Shown here: positions 36,426 through 43,881 of the stretch, in pieces
Layout of the letters: each line of letters starts with the position of its first letter
Position numbering within the stretch: the first letter of the stretch is position 1
Notes under the pieces: generated by a model
What the model was told of the DNA's origin: nothing
The model's database searches: none
Seen by the model: the letters and a program-made list of their open reading frames with translations, nothing else
Source of the DNA: Chloroflexota bacterium
GTDB lineage: Bacteria > Chloroflexota > Anaerolineae > Anaerolineales > Villigracilaceae
Direction of reading: 5' to 3'
Assembly: GCA_024224815.1 (NCBI GenBank)
Contig: JAAENC010000496.1
Coordinates: 154,805 to 218,804 of the forward strand
Length of the DNA: 64,000 nucleotides
Translations under genes and position numbers: made by a program

Positions 36426-36926
36426 TTATTCTCTGTCTAGTTCACGCTCGCCTTCTAAATAATCTAGCAACATCTGCAAAACGGCATCTGCCGAATAATT
36501 TTTATTCTGGATGCGGTCACCATCCCAGCAAAAATGACGTGCCCAACTTCCTTCAGCGGTGGCAAGCCCAATCCAGATCGTGCCGACGGGTTTTTCGGGC
36601 ATCCCACCACCAGGACCGGCAATCCCGCTAACGCTAAGGCCGATATCGGCTTTAAGGGCTTTTCGCACGCCCTGAGCCATTTCGAGAACGACTTCTCGAC
36701 TGACGGCACCGTGCTCTTCGAGCGTATCCCATGAGACATCGAGCCAATGTACTTTTGCTTCATAAGCATAAGCTGTGATACTACCCAAATAATATTCTGA
36801 AGAGCCAGGGATATTGGTAATGCGGTGTCCGACTAATCCGCCCGTGCACGATTCTGCAAAGACGACTTTTTGCCCACGTTCAATGAGGGCTTCTGCAATT
36901 TTGATCTCAAGAGATTCTGATTTCAT
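36426..36926 (-). CDS. pncC: Nicotinamide-nucleotide amidohydrolase (CinA C-domain)
   Basis: A 166-residue stand-alone CinA C-terminal domain (PF02464). The motifs ESCTGGLVGHRITNIPGSS.Y, the YA..AK.. helix, GAVSREV and SGIAGPGGG.PEKPVGT.. are intact. The enzyme converts nicotinamide mononucleotide to nicotinate mononucleotide, feeding NAD salvage. The N-terminal MoaB-like domain of full-length CinA is absent, as is common for PncC. Confidence 0.92.
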   Translation of the reverse strand: MKSESLEIKIAEALIERGQKVVFAESCTGGLVGHRITNIPGSSEYYLGSITAYAYEAKVHWLDVSWDTLEEHGAVSREVVLEMAQGVRKALKADIGLSVSGIAGPGGGMPEKPVGTIWIGLATAEGSWARHFCWDGDRIQNKNYSADAVLQMLLDYLEGERELDRE

Positions 36927-36950
36927 AGCGCGTATTATACCAATGGCAGG

Positions 36951-36987
36951 TAAAAAAAGAACCCTGCGAAAGTGATTTCGCAGGGTT
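36951..36987 (-). terminator. Rho-independent terminator
   Basis: On the minus strand AACCCTGCGAAA pairs with TTTCGCAGGGTT, followed by CTTTTTTT. It ends the Yip1-family gene. Confidence 0.85.
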
Positions 36988-37005
36988 GCTCATACTACAG
37001 TTTTC

Positions 37006-37764
37006 CTAGTAAAGTCCCCCCTCAATCTCATTAAAAACATCACCAATGGCGGGTCCCATTGCAGTCAGACCACCCACAGCAATAGCAACACAGCAACAAA
37101 TAAAGATGAAAAATACAAGCCCTGGTAGAAGGACTGAACCAACGGCTTTGCCTGTATCAAGATCATTGACAGCTTGAACTGCGAAGACTTGAAGAACGAT
37201 CATATATATCGAAACAGCAAATGACAATATACCAAAACACACACCAACAAAGGGAATTGCTCCCAGTAAGGATAACAGGGCTGATGCTACAGAAACAGGC
37301 ACAAATATCGCTGAAAAAGTATAGGCCAATTTGTCAAAAGATCCTGTGCCACCAAATAGTTTGGCTACCCACTGAACAAGGGCAACGCCAATGGCAAAGA
37401 ATATTACGCCAACAATACCAGCCACAGGAGCCCCACAAATGACGGTACCAAAGCCAACAGAAGATGGTGCGCTCATTGGTATCTCGCGTGCTATTTCTGG
37501 CGGCAAAAACTCTTGCAGGCCGCCCATTTGGCTGCCAACTCTAAAAGATTGAGCTATTAAATTAGCAAAACCACTTATCAACGCAGCGACAAAAACCCAC
37601 AAAAAGGCTTTGCCCGTAGTTGCGCCAGGTTGTGCGGCAATATCTGCAAAGGTGCCGACATTTGGTTTTGTCACAGCAGCGATCCATGTTTCAAATATGG
37701 TCATCTCGCCACCGCTCTCAAGGCCGGGATCATCTTGATCGAGAAATTCTGGTATTTCAGACAT
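37006..37764 (-). CDS. Yip1-family membrane protein
   Basis: A 252-residue protein with a cytosolic N-terminus and five predicted membrane helices. It matches the bacterial Yip1 layout (PF04893): FETWIAAVTKPNVGTF near the N-terminus, a LFGGTGSFDKLAYTFSAIFVP segment, and a final hydrophobic helix with CCC. Function in bacteria is unknown. Confidence 0.7.
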   Translation of the reverse strand: MSEIPEFLDQDDPGLESGGEMTIFETWIAAVTKPNVGTFADIAAQPGATTGKAFLWVFVAALISGFANLIAQSFRVGSQMGGLQEFLPPEIAREIPMSAPSSVGFGTVICGAPVAGIVGVIFFAIGVALVQWVAKLFGGTGSFDKLAYTFSAIFVPVSVASALLSLLGAIPFVGVCFGILSFAVSIYMIVLQVFAVQAVNDLDTGKAVGSVLLPGLVFFIFICCCVAIAVGGLTAMGPAIGDVFNEIEGGLY

Positions 37765-37859
37765 AATATGCTCTCCTTATAATTTGGATGAATATACTCT
37801 TTATTTTAGGGTGATAATGAAAAAAGTCAAATAGCAGGTTGCTCCTAGAAATAAGTTTA

Positions 37860-38330
37860 TCACGCTGCCGGTGGGGGAAAAGCTTCGTCTCCAGAAGTAT
37901 TTTGCTGTGGCTGCGTACCAAAATACCCGCCAGCCGCCCCAGTGACCAATGAAGTAATTACACCACTTAAGCCTATACAGATCATCATTACGCCTCCACC
38001 AGCCCAGTAACCAACACCACTTGCTTGCTGTTGATAAAAGGCATCACCTAGAGACTCCATTATGCTGGGCAAAACCGCCAAGGTCAAAATACCGCCCAGG
38101 AACTGCCCCAACAAGGCAATACCACCTGATATGGCACCGGCAATAGCGCCGGCTTTTGCGCCATCTGCTTGGGTGGGCAATGCTTCTTCCTTGGCTGCTA
38201 AATATCCCGAAATTGCCCCTCCTAGCAATGACACAACGGGACCACAAACTCCTATAACCATACTCACACAAGCTGTCAGCAAAAAACTTACACTACCAAC
38301 GATCAGGCCGAACTTAATTCTTGGTTTCAT
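37860..38330 (-). CDS. Gly/Ala-rich membrane protein, unknown
   Basis: A 156-residue protein with four predicted membrane helices. The repeated small-residue pattern GAIAGAISGGIALLGQFLGG suggests a tightly packed helical bundle. It lies next to the Yip1-like gene on the same strand, 95 bp apart. No known enzyme motif was seen. Confidence 0.6.
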   Translation of the reverse strand: MKPRIKFGLIVGSVSFLLTACVSMVIGVCGPVVSLLGGAISGYLAAKEEALPTQADGAKAGAIAGAISGGIALLGQFLGGILTLAVLPSIMESLGDAFYQQQASGVGYWAGGGVMMICIGLSGVITSLVTGAAGGYFGTQPQQNTSGDEAFPPPAA

Positions 38331-38414
38331 ACCTTTCTCCTTGAATCTCTTTGAAATACCCGACCTAGATATTCTACCTCAGGGATATACTCATTTAAAG
38401 GTAAAATTGCCTCT

Positions 38415-40280
38415 ATGCAAGTCTCTGAACACATCAAAAACACCCTCTCCACGCTCCCTGACAAGCCTGGCTGCTATATCATGAAAAACGCCGAGGGGAA
38501 GATCATTTATATCGGCAAGGCGGTCAATCTCAAAAACCGCGTGCGCTCCTATTTCCATGCCAGCGCAGGGCATGATCGAAAAACACGGCGGCTCGTTCAA
38601 GAGATCGTCGATATCGAATGGATCGTCGTCGGCTCGGAGTTGGAAGCGCTGATCCTTGAGATGAATCTGATCAAGCGTCATCGTCCGCATTTCAACGTGC
38701 GCCTGAAAGATGATAAACGCTACCCTTATATCAAGGTTCATTGGCAGGATGATTTCCCTAAAGTAACCGTCACCAGACAATTGCGCAAAAATGATGGCGC
38801 ACGCTATTTTGGTCCCTACACCTCCGTTTGGGCCGTTCACCAAACATTGGATTTGCTGCGCAGGATATTCCCCTACTTAACCTGTAACAGAGAGATCACG
38901 GGGATGGACAAACGCGCGTGTCTCTACATGGATATCAACTTGTGTAGCGCGCCCTGTGTGGGTGCGGCCACCAAAGCAGAATACCGCCAAATGATCACCG
39001 ACCTGATGCAATTCCTCGATGGACGCACCAAACCCATTGTAGACAGGATGCAAAAAGAAATGGCAAAAGCATCAGAAGAAATGCGTTACGAAAAAGCCGC
39101 ATCATTACGAGACCAAATTAACGCCATAGAAAAAGTCGTTGAAAAGCAAAAGGTCATCACCAAGAAACAGATCGACTCAGATGTGATCGCAATGGCGCGC
39201 GAAGATGGCGATGCCTGTGTGCAAATCTTCTTTATTCGTGCGGGCAAAATGATCGGACGTGAATACTTTATGCTCGAAGGCACAGAAGATAGCGCAGATG
39301 AAGAGGTAATGGCGCAATTCGTGAAGCAATTTTATACAGAGGCTGCAAATGTGCCTTCCGAAGTTTTACTGCCCAAAGAGATCGAAGAAGCCCAGATCAT
39401 CAAGCAATGGCTAAATACCAAACGTCGAGGGCGCAAGGTCGAGATGCGTGTTCCACGTCGTGGACAATCCCGTCATCTTGTGCAGATGGCAACCGAAAAC
39501 GCGACCGAGACGCTCAAATCGCTCCGTGCGCAGTGGCAGGCAGATACCCATAAACAGGAACAATCGCTTGCGGAATTGCAGAAAGCCTTTAAGCTCAAGG
39601 ATCCACCCAACAGAATTGAATGCTATGATATTTCCAATACGCAGGGTGTTGCCACCGTCGGGAGCATGGTCGTCTTTACGCAAGGCGTACCGGACAAGAA
39701 ACTCTATCGGCGTTTTAATATCCGCAGTGTGACGGGACCGGATGATTTTGCCAGCATGGAAGAGGCTTTAACGCGCAGATTTAAACGCTGGGAAGCTGCC
39801 CAGGTTGAAACGAGCAAGCCCAAAAAAGCGAGCGATGCCTCCTTTTCCTTCCTGCCAGACCTATTAATTGTAGATGGCGGCAAAGGGCAATTAAGTCGTG
39901 CTGTCGAGGTGCTTGAGAAATTCGATCTGATGGATAAAGTGCCCGTTGTGGGCTTGGCAAAACGTGAAGAGGAGGTTTTCTTCCCGAATAATCCACAAAG
40001 CATTTTATTACCGCGTCATTCACAAGGGTTTTATCTCGTTCAGCGCATCCGAGATGAGGCACATCGTTTTGCGATCACGGCTCATCGAAAACAACGAAAT
40101 AAGATCGGTATGACCTCGGCTTTGGATGTGATCCCCGGGATCGGGCCTGCAAAGAGAAAATCCCTCTTGCAACATTTCGGCTCTCTGGATAAGATAAGGC
40201 TCGCCAGCGTGGATGAATTGGCTGCTGTTTCAGGTATCAATATTGCGCTGGCTGAAACGATTAAGGCAAATTTAGAATGA
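38415..40280 (+). CDS. uvrC: Excinuclease ABC subunit C
   Basis: A 621-residue UvrC. The GIY-YIG nuclease has GCYIMKNAEGKIIYIGKA at about 17-34, and a UVR helix pair follows at about 200-235. The RNase-H-like endonuclease domain has IECYDISNTQG and LLIVDGGKGQLS, and two helix-hairpin-helix motifs (VIPGIGPAKRKSLL) end the chain. It makes both incisions in nucleotide excision repair. Its stop overlaps a receiver-domain gene (ATGA). Confidence 0.96.
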   Translation: MQVSEHIKNTLSTLPDKPGCYIMKNAEGKIIYIGKAVNLKNRVRSYFHASAGHDRKTRRLVQEIVDIEWIVVGSELEALILEMNLIKRHRPHFNVRLKDDKRYPYIKVHWQDDFPKVTVTRQLRKNDGARYFGPYTSVWAVHQTLDLLRRIFPYLTCNREITGMDKRACLYMDINLCSAPCVGAATKAEYRQMITDLMQFLDGRTKPIVDRMQKEMAKASEEMRYEKAASLRDQINAIEKVVEKQKVITKKQIDSDVIAMAREDGDACVQIFFIRAGKMIGREYFMLEGTEDSADEEVMAQFVKQFYTEAANVPSEVLLPKEIEEAQIIKQWLNTKRRGRKVEMRVPRRGQSRHLVQMATENATETLKSLRAQWQADTHKQEQSLAELQKAFKLKDPPNRIECYDISNTQGVATVGSMVVFTQGVPDKKLYRRFNIRSVTGPDDFASMEEALTRRFKRWEAAQVETSKPKKASDASFSFLPDLLIVDGGKGQLSRAVEVLEKFDLMDKVPVVGLAKREEEVFFPNNPQSILLPRHSQGFYLVQRIRDEAHRFAITAHRKQRNKIGMTSALDVIPGIGPAKRKSLLQHFGSLDKIRLASVDELAAVSGINIALAETIKANLE

Positions 40281-40657
40281 CAAAAACAATCTGGCTCGTA
40301 GACGACGACGAAGAAATGTTACGCGCAATGGACTTGATGCTGAAAATGCTCGATTTTGAGACAAAATTTTTCATGCGCGCTCGCCCTGCGGCCGAAGCTT
40401 TGCTGGCCGGTGGAAAACCTGACGCATTATTGCTCGATATTAATATGCCCGAAGTTTCTGGGCTAGATATGCTAGAATTCATCCGCCGCCGTTCTGAGTG
40501 GAAGAATTTGCCCGTTATCATGCTTTCTACCGAAGCCGCCGATGTAACTGTAGACAAAGCTTTTGCCATAGGCGCAGACGGCTATGTGACCAAGCCTGTA
40601 ATGATCGACGAATTGGAATCTGAGATAAAGCAGGCGATGAAAAAAAGAAGTTCATAA
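40277..40657 (+). CDS. CheY-like single-domain response regulator
   Basis: A 126-residue receiver with complete active-site residues: acidic pair in IWLVDDDE, acceptor Asp in LLLDINMP, Ser/Thr in VIMLSTE, and Lys in YVTKP. There is no output domain. It is translationally coupled to uvrC, which is unusual for either family and may mean a link between signalling and DNA repair, or just a shared promoter. Confidence 0.88.
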   Translation: MTKTIWLVDDDEEMLRAMDLMLKMLDFETKFFMRARPAAEALLAGGKPDALLLDINMPEVSGLDMLEFIRRRSEWKNLPVIMLSTEAADVTVDKAFAIGADGYVTKPVMIDELESEIKQAMKKRSS

Positions 40658-40675
40658 AGAAAAGAGGAAAGAAAA

Positions 40676-40837
40676 ATGGCTAAGAAGAAAAAGAAAAACA
40701 AGAAAAAAGCGAAACCCGTTAAAAAAGAGTCAACGTATAAAGCAAGACAGGCGCGCACAATGCGCATTGCTGTAATTATTGTTTCTGTCATTATTGTTCT
40801 TTCAATGGCTTTATCATCCATGTCACTTGGGTCGTAA
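40676..40837 (+). CDS. Small Lys-rich single-pass membrane protein
   Basis: A 53-residue protein starting MAKKKKKNKKKAKPVKKES. A hydrophobic helix (about 29-46) is followed by a short tail. GAGG lies 10 nt before the ATG, and the gene begins 18 bp after the receiver gene. Positive-inside topology puts the basic tail in the cytoplasm, where it could bind nucleic acid or acidic lipid. No family was recognised. Confidence 0.6.
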   Translation: MAKKKKKNKKKAKPVKKESTYKARQARTMRIAVIIVSVIIVLSMALSSMSLGS

Positions 40838-40869
40838 ATGATCGTCTAAAAATCCCCCCCCCGTTTTTT

Positions 40870-40902
40870 AGATTGGTTCAATCTCTCAGGTTGAACCAAT
40901 CT
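40870..40902. repeat. Perfect 12-bp hairpin without T-run
   Basis: AGATTGGTTCAA and TTGAACCAATCT form a stem 33 bp after the small membrane protein gene. It is preceded by T residues on this strand and not followed by them, so it is not a standard terminator for the upstream gene. Confidence 0.5.
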
Positions 40903-41011
40903 GGAGTTGGACGGTTACTAAGTACCACGGATTTCACAAATAATGCGAATATCACTAATAGAAGCGTATAAAAACTCGCTCTACTCCTGATATTCATGAT
41001 ATAGGATCATT

Positions 41012-42082
41012 ATGCTTGAAAAACTAGCAGGAATAGAAAAACATTACGAAGAACTCGGCGAAGAGTTAATGAAAGTTGGCGATGATTATATGCGCGCAGC
41101 AGAGATTGGCAAAGAACGCTCAGATCTGGAAACGATTGTTGAAAAAGCACGCGAATATAGAAATTTGCTAAACGGCATTGAAGAATCACGCGCCATGATC
41201 GAAAACGAGTCTGACGAAGAGATGCGTGAACTGGCACAGATGGAACTCGCTGAGCTAGAGCCACAAGTTACTCCCCTAGAAGACGAGATCAAACTTTTGC
41301 TTGTACCCAAAGACCCCCGCGATAGCAAAAACGTAATTATGGAAGTCCGTGCTGGTACAGGTGGCGACGAAGCTGCGCTTTTTGCCGCAGATCTTTATCG
41401 CATGTATACACGCTACTCTGAAAACCAGAAATGGAAAACCGAGATCATGTCTCAGAGCAATATCGGGATTGGCGGTTTGAAAGAAATCACCTTTTTAATT
41501 AAAGGAGATGGCGCTTATTCAAAACTCAAGTTTGAGTCAGGCGTACATCGCGTTCAGCGCGTGCCTAGCACAGAATCTCAGGGCAGAATCCACACATCTA
41601 CCGCAACAGTCGCCGTTTTGGCCGAAGTTGAAGAAGTGGATATTAAAATTCCTGCAACAGATATTCGCATTGATGTTTATAAATCTGCGGGTGCAGGCGG
41701 ACAAAGTGTGCAGAAAAACTCTACCGCTATCCGTATTACACATGAGCCAAGCGGATTGGTCGTCGCCTGTCAGGATGAACGCTCCCAGCTCCAAAACAAA
41801 CTCCGCGCAATGGCAATTTTGCGCGCGCGTCTCTTTGAAGCCGAAGAAGAAAAACGCCGCTCAGAGCAAGCTGATGCCCGCCGCTCACAAGTTGGCACAG
41901 GCGAACGCTCGGAGAAAATTCGCACTTATAACTATCCCCAATCGCGCGTTACAGACCATCGCATTAACCACACTTCCTATAATCTTCAAGGCATGATGGA
42001 AGGCGATATTGCTGATTTCATCGAAGAACTCATCACCAGAGACGAAGCAGATCGTCTCGCCGCAGTAAATGAAGAAAATTAG
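41012..42082 (+). CDS. prfA: Peptide chain release factor 1
   Basis: A 356-residue RF1. The GGQ loop lies in SAGAGGQSVQKNSTAIR and catalyses peptidyl-tRNA hydrolysis. The stop-codon reading motif appears as PST in RVPSTESQGRIHTS, marking RF1 (PxT) and not RF2 (SPF). Length is normal. prmC follows 75 bp later, the usual arrangement for the factor and its modifying methylase. Confidence 0.96.
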   Translation: MLEKLAGIEKHYEELGEELMKVGDDYMRAAEIGKERSDLETIVEKAREYRNLLNGIEESRAMIENESDEEMRELAQMELAELEPQVTPLEDEIKLLLVPKDPRDSKNVIMEVRAGTGGDEAALFAADLYRMYTRYSENQKWKTEIMSQSNIGIGGLKEITFLIKGDGAYSKLKFESGVHRVQRVPSTESQGRIHTSTATVAVLAEVEEVDIKIPATDIRIDVYKSAGAGGQSVQKNSTAIRITHEPSGLVVACQDERSQLQNKLRAMAILRARLFEAEEEKRRSEQADARRSQVGTGERSEKIRTYNYPQSRVTDHRINHTSYNLQGMMEGDIADFIEELITRDEADRLAAVNEEN

Positions 42083-42111
42083 TTCAACTCCATGAGAATT
42101 TAGAATTTCCA

Positions 42112-42145
42112 GCGTGCTGGCAATCATCCTGATTGCTGGCACGTT
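42112..42145 (+). promoter_or_regulatory. Hairpin between prfA and prmC
   Basis: GTGC-TG-GCAATCA and TGATTGC-TG-GCAC pair with a small symmetric internal loop. There is no T-tail. It could act in message processing or modest attenuation between the two genes. Confidence 0.4.
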
Positions 42146-42157
42146 GCATTTAGCATC

Positions 42158-42988
42158 ATGACCTCCCTTTTAGAGAAACTCACCAAAGAACTAAATCCGC
42201 TCGGCGATACGCCCGCTCTTGATGCGCAAGTTTTACTTGCTCATATCACGCAAAAAGAACGCGCGTGGATTTTGGCACACCCAGAACTCACACTTTCTCC
42301 CGCACAAGAAAAAACGCTCGTAAAATCTCTCGATCAACTCAAAGAAAATATCCCTTTGCCCTATGTGATCGGCCATTGGGCATTTTTCGGACTGGATTTC
42401 ATCGTCTCTCCAGATGTGCTGATTCCACGTCCTGAAACGGAAGAGTTGGTTGAATGCGCACTTTCATGGCTACACGCAGAAAACAAAAAGCGTATTTTGG
42501 ATGTGGGAACCGGCTCCGGCTGTATTCCCATCTCGATCGCGAAAAACGCCCCCGATTTGAACTTGCTCGGCATTGACCTATCACCCTCTGCCCTCAACAT
42601 CGCCCGCCAAAACGCAGAAAAACACGAAGTCGCTGACCAAATCAAATTCATTGAAAGCGATCTACTTGCAAATTTGCAACCTGCCACTTTCGACCTGATA
42701 ACTGCGAATCTTCCCTACATCCCCACCGAAACACTAAAAACCCTCGATGTTTATACCCGCGAGCCAACCCTCGCTCTGGACGGTGGTACAGATGGACTTA
42801 ATCTCGTCCGTCGCCTATTAAAAGATGCGCCACGTTATCTTGCTCCTACAGGGATGATTTTGCTCGAAATTGATTCTTCTCATGGAAATGCCGCTCTGAG
42901 TGTTGCCCACAATGCTTTTCCAAAAGCAGAAAGCAGATTGCTACAAGATTTATCTGGGAGAGATCGCTTTATCAGCGTCCAGACATAA
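42158..42988 (+). CDS. prmC: Release-factor glutamine methyltransferase
   Basis: A 276-residue class I methyltransferase. The SAM motif is ILDVGTGSGCIPIS. The active-site tetrapeptide is NLPY in ITANLPYIPTE, a known variant of NPPY. It methylates the Gln of the GGQ motif in RF1 and RF2, raising termination efficiency. The N-terminal helical domain carries the typical LLAHI...R.W and P...Y..G...F.G.DF blocks. No clear ribosome site precedes the ATG. Confidence 0.93.
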   Translation: MTSLLEKLTKELNPLGDTPALDAQVLLAHITQKERAWILAHPELTLSPAQEKTLVKSLDQLKENIPLPYVIGHWAFFGLDFIVSPDVLIPRPETEELVECALSWLHAENKKRILDVGTGSGCIPISIAKNAPDLNLLGIDLSPSALNIARQNAEKHEVADQIKFIESDLLANLQPATFDLITANLPYIPTETLKTLDVYTREPTLALDGGTDGLNLVRRLLKDAPRYLAPTGMILLEIDSSHGNAALSVAHNAFPKAESRLLQDLSGRDRFISVQT

Positions 42989-43001
42989 TTTTCTTAGCTC
43001 C

Positions 43002-43037
43002 GATGTGCAACGCATCAAGAACAGATGCAATGCACAT
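43002..43037 (+). promoter_or_regulatory. Inverted repeat just upstream of tsaC
   Basis: GATGTGCAACGCATC and GATGCAATGCACATC match at 13 of 15 positions as inverted repeats with a six-base loop. They end 12 bp before the tsaC ATG, where a ribosome site would be expected. It may mask or replace the binding site, or be another small palindromic element. Confidence 0.45.
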
Positions 43038-43049
43038 CTGCATTCCTTT

Positions 43050-43670
43050 ATGAAAACAAAAACACTTTTCACTTCTGACCCAAATGCAATATCTGCGGCA
43101 CTAGAATTTCTTCGTGCAGGCGAACTTATCGCTTTTCCAACGGATACAGTTTACGGTGTAGGCACATTTGCTTTCAATGCAGAGGGGGCAACAAAAATAT
43201 ATGCCGCAAAACAACGGCCACCTGACAAAGCACTGCCCATTTTGCTTGGGGAGGTGAGTCAAATTCCGCTTGTGGCGGTGGATTTACCAGACAGCGCACT
43301 GAAATTAGCAAAAGCATTTTGGCCCGGGGCATTGACTTTGATTGTGCCAAAGCATCCCGATATTCCCGAGGAAGTTTCTTCGCTCGACACAGTCGGGATT
43401 CGCATCCCGGATTATGATTTTACGCGGGCCTTGCTAAATGCCGCTGGCCCGATGGCGGTGACTTCGGCAAATATTTCGGGGCAGGTTTCACCGGTAGATG
43501 CCGATGAAGTGTATGCGCAATTAAGCGGAAGCCTGCCCATCATCCTGGATGGCGGGCGCACAGCGGGGAATCTTTCGTCCACGGTAATTGATTGTACAAA
43601 GGAAGAGATCGTTATCCTGCGTGAGGGGCCAATCAGTCTAAAAGAGATCAAGGCTGTTTTAGAAAATTAA
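43050..43670 (+). CDS. tsaC: Threonylcarbamoyl-AMP synthase (YrdC domain)
   Basis: A 206-residue YrdC/Sua5 domain protein. The ATG at 43050 is used because the longer frame would overlap prmC by 89 bp and adds no conserved sequence. Motifs are G.LIAFPTDTVYGVG, IYAAKQRPPDKALPIL, FWPGALTLIV and VTSANISGQ. It makes threonylcarbamoyl-AMP for the t6A37 modification of ANN-reading tRNAs. It lacks the Sua5 C-terminal domain. Confidence 0.93.
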   Translation: MKTKTLFTSDPNAISAALEFLRAGELIAFPTDTVYGVGTFAFNAEGATKIYAAKQRPPDKALPILLGEVSQIPLVAVDLPDSALKLAKAFWPGALTLIVPKHPDIPEEVSSLDTVGIRIPDYDFTRALLNAAGPMAVTSANISGQVSPVDADEVYAQLSGSLPIILDGGRTAGNLSSTVIDCTKEEIVILREGPISLKEIKAVLEN

Positions 43671-43753
43671 AATTCTCTTATCAAGTATTTAGCTTAAGTT
43701 AAGTTCTTTTTTTAAAATCCCCGTATACTTTAGTTGCATTCTCCTCAATACCA

Positions 43754-43794
43754 ACCGCGCTGGAGCCGGGCCGCTCCAAAAGCGCGGTTTTGGT
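43754..43794 (+). terminator. GC-rich hairpin after tsaC
   Basis: AACCGCGCT and AGCGCGGTT pair across a GC-rich loop with an inner GGAGC/GCTCC stem, followed by TTGGTTT. It is probably the terminator of the prfA-prmC-tsaC group. Confidence 0.6.
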
Positions 43795-43826
43795 TTAAAG
43801 CTTAACAAGGCAATATTTAAAATATT

Positions 43827-43861
43827 AGCCCCGAAAGATTTTGAATCTTTCGGGGCTTTTT
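43827..43861. terminator. Bidirectional terminator
   Basis: The perfect stem AGCCCCGAAAGATT / AATCTTTCGGGGCT with a three-base loop has T-rich ends on both strands. It separates tsaC from the convergent giant surface-protein gene. Confidence 0.9.
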
Positions 43862-43881
43862 GCTTGTTTTGAAGCAGCTTT

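Noticed and set aside
42158-42988. Defective PrmC because NPPY reads NLPY
   Set aside because: NLPY is a known natural variant of this motif, and all other methyltransferase blocks are intact.
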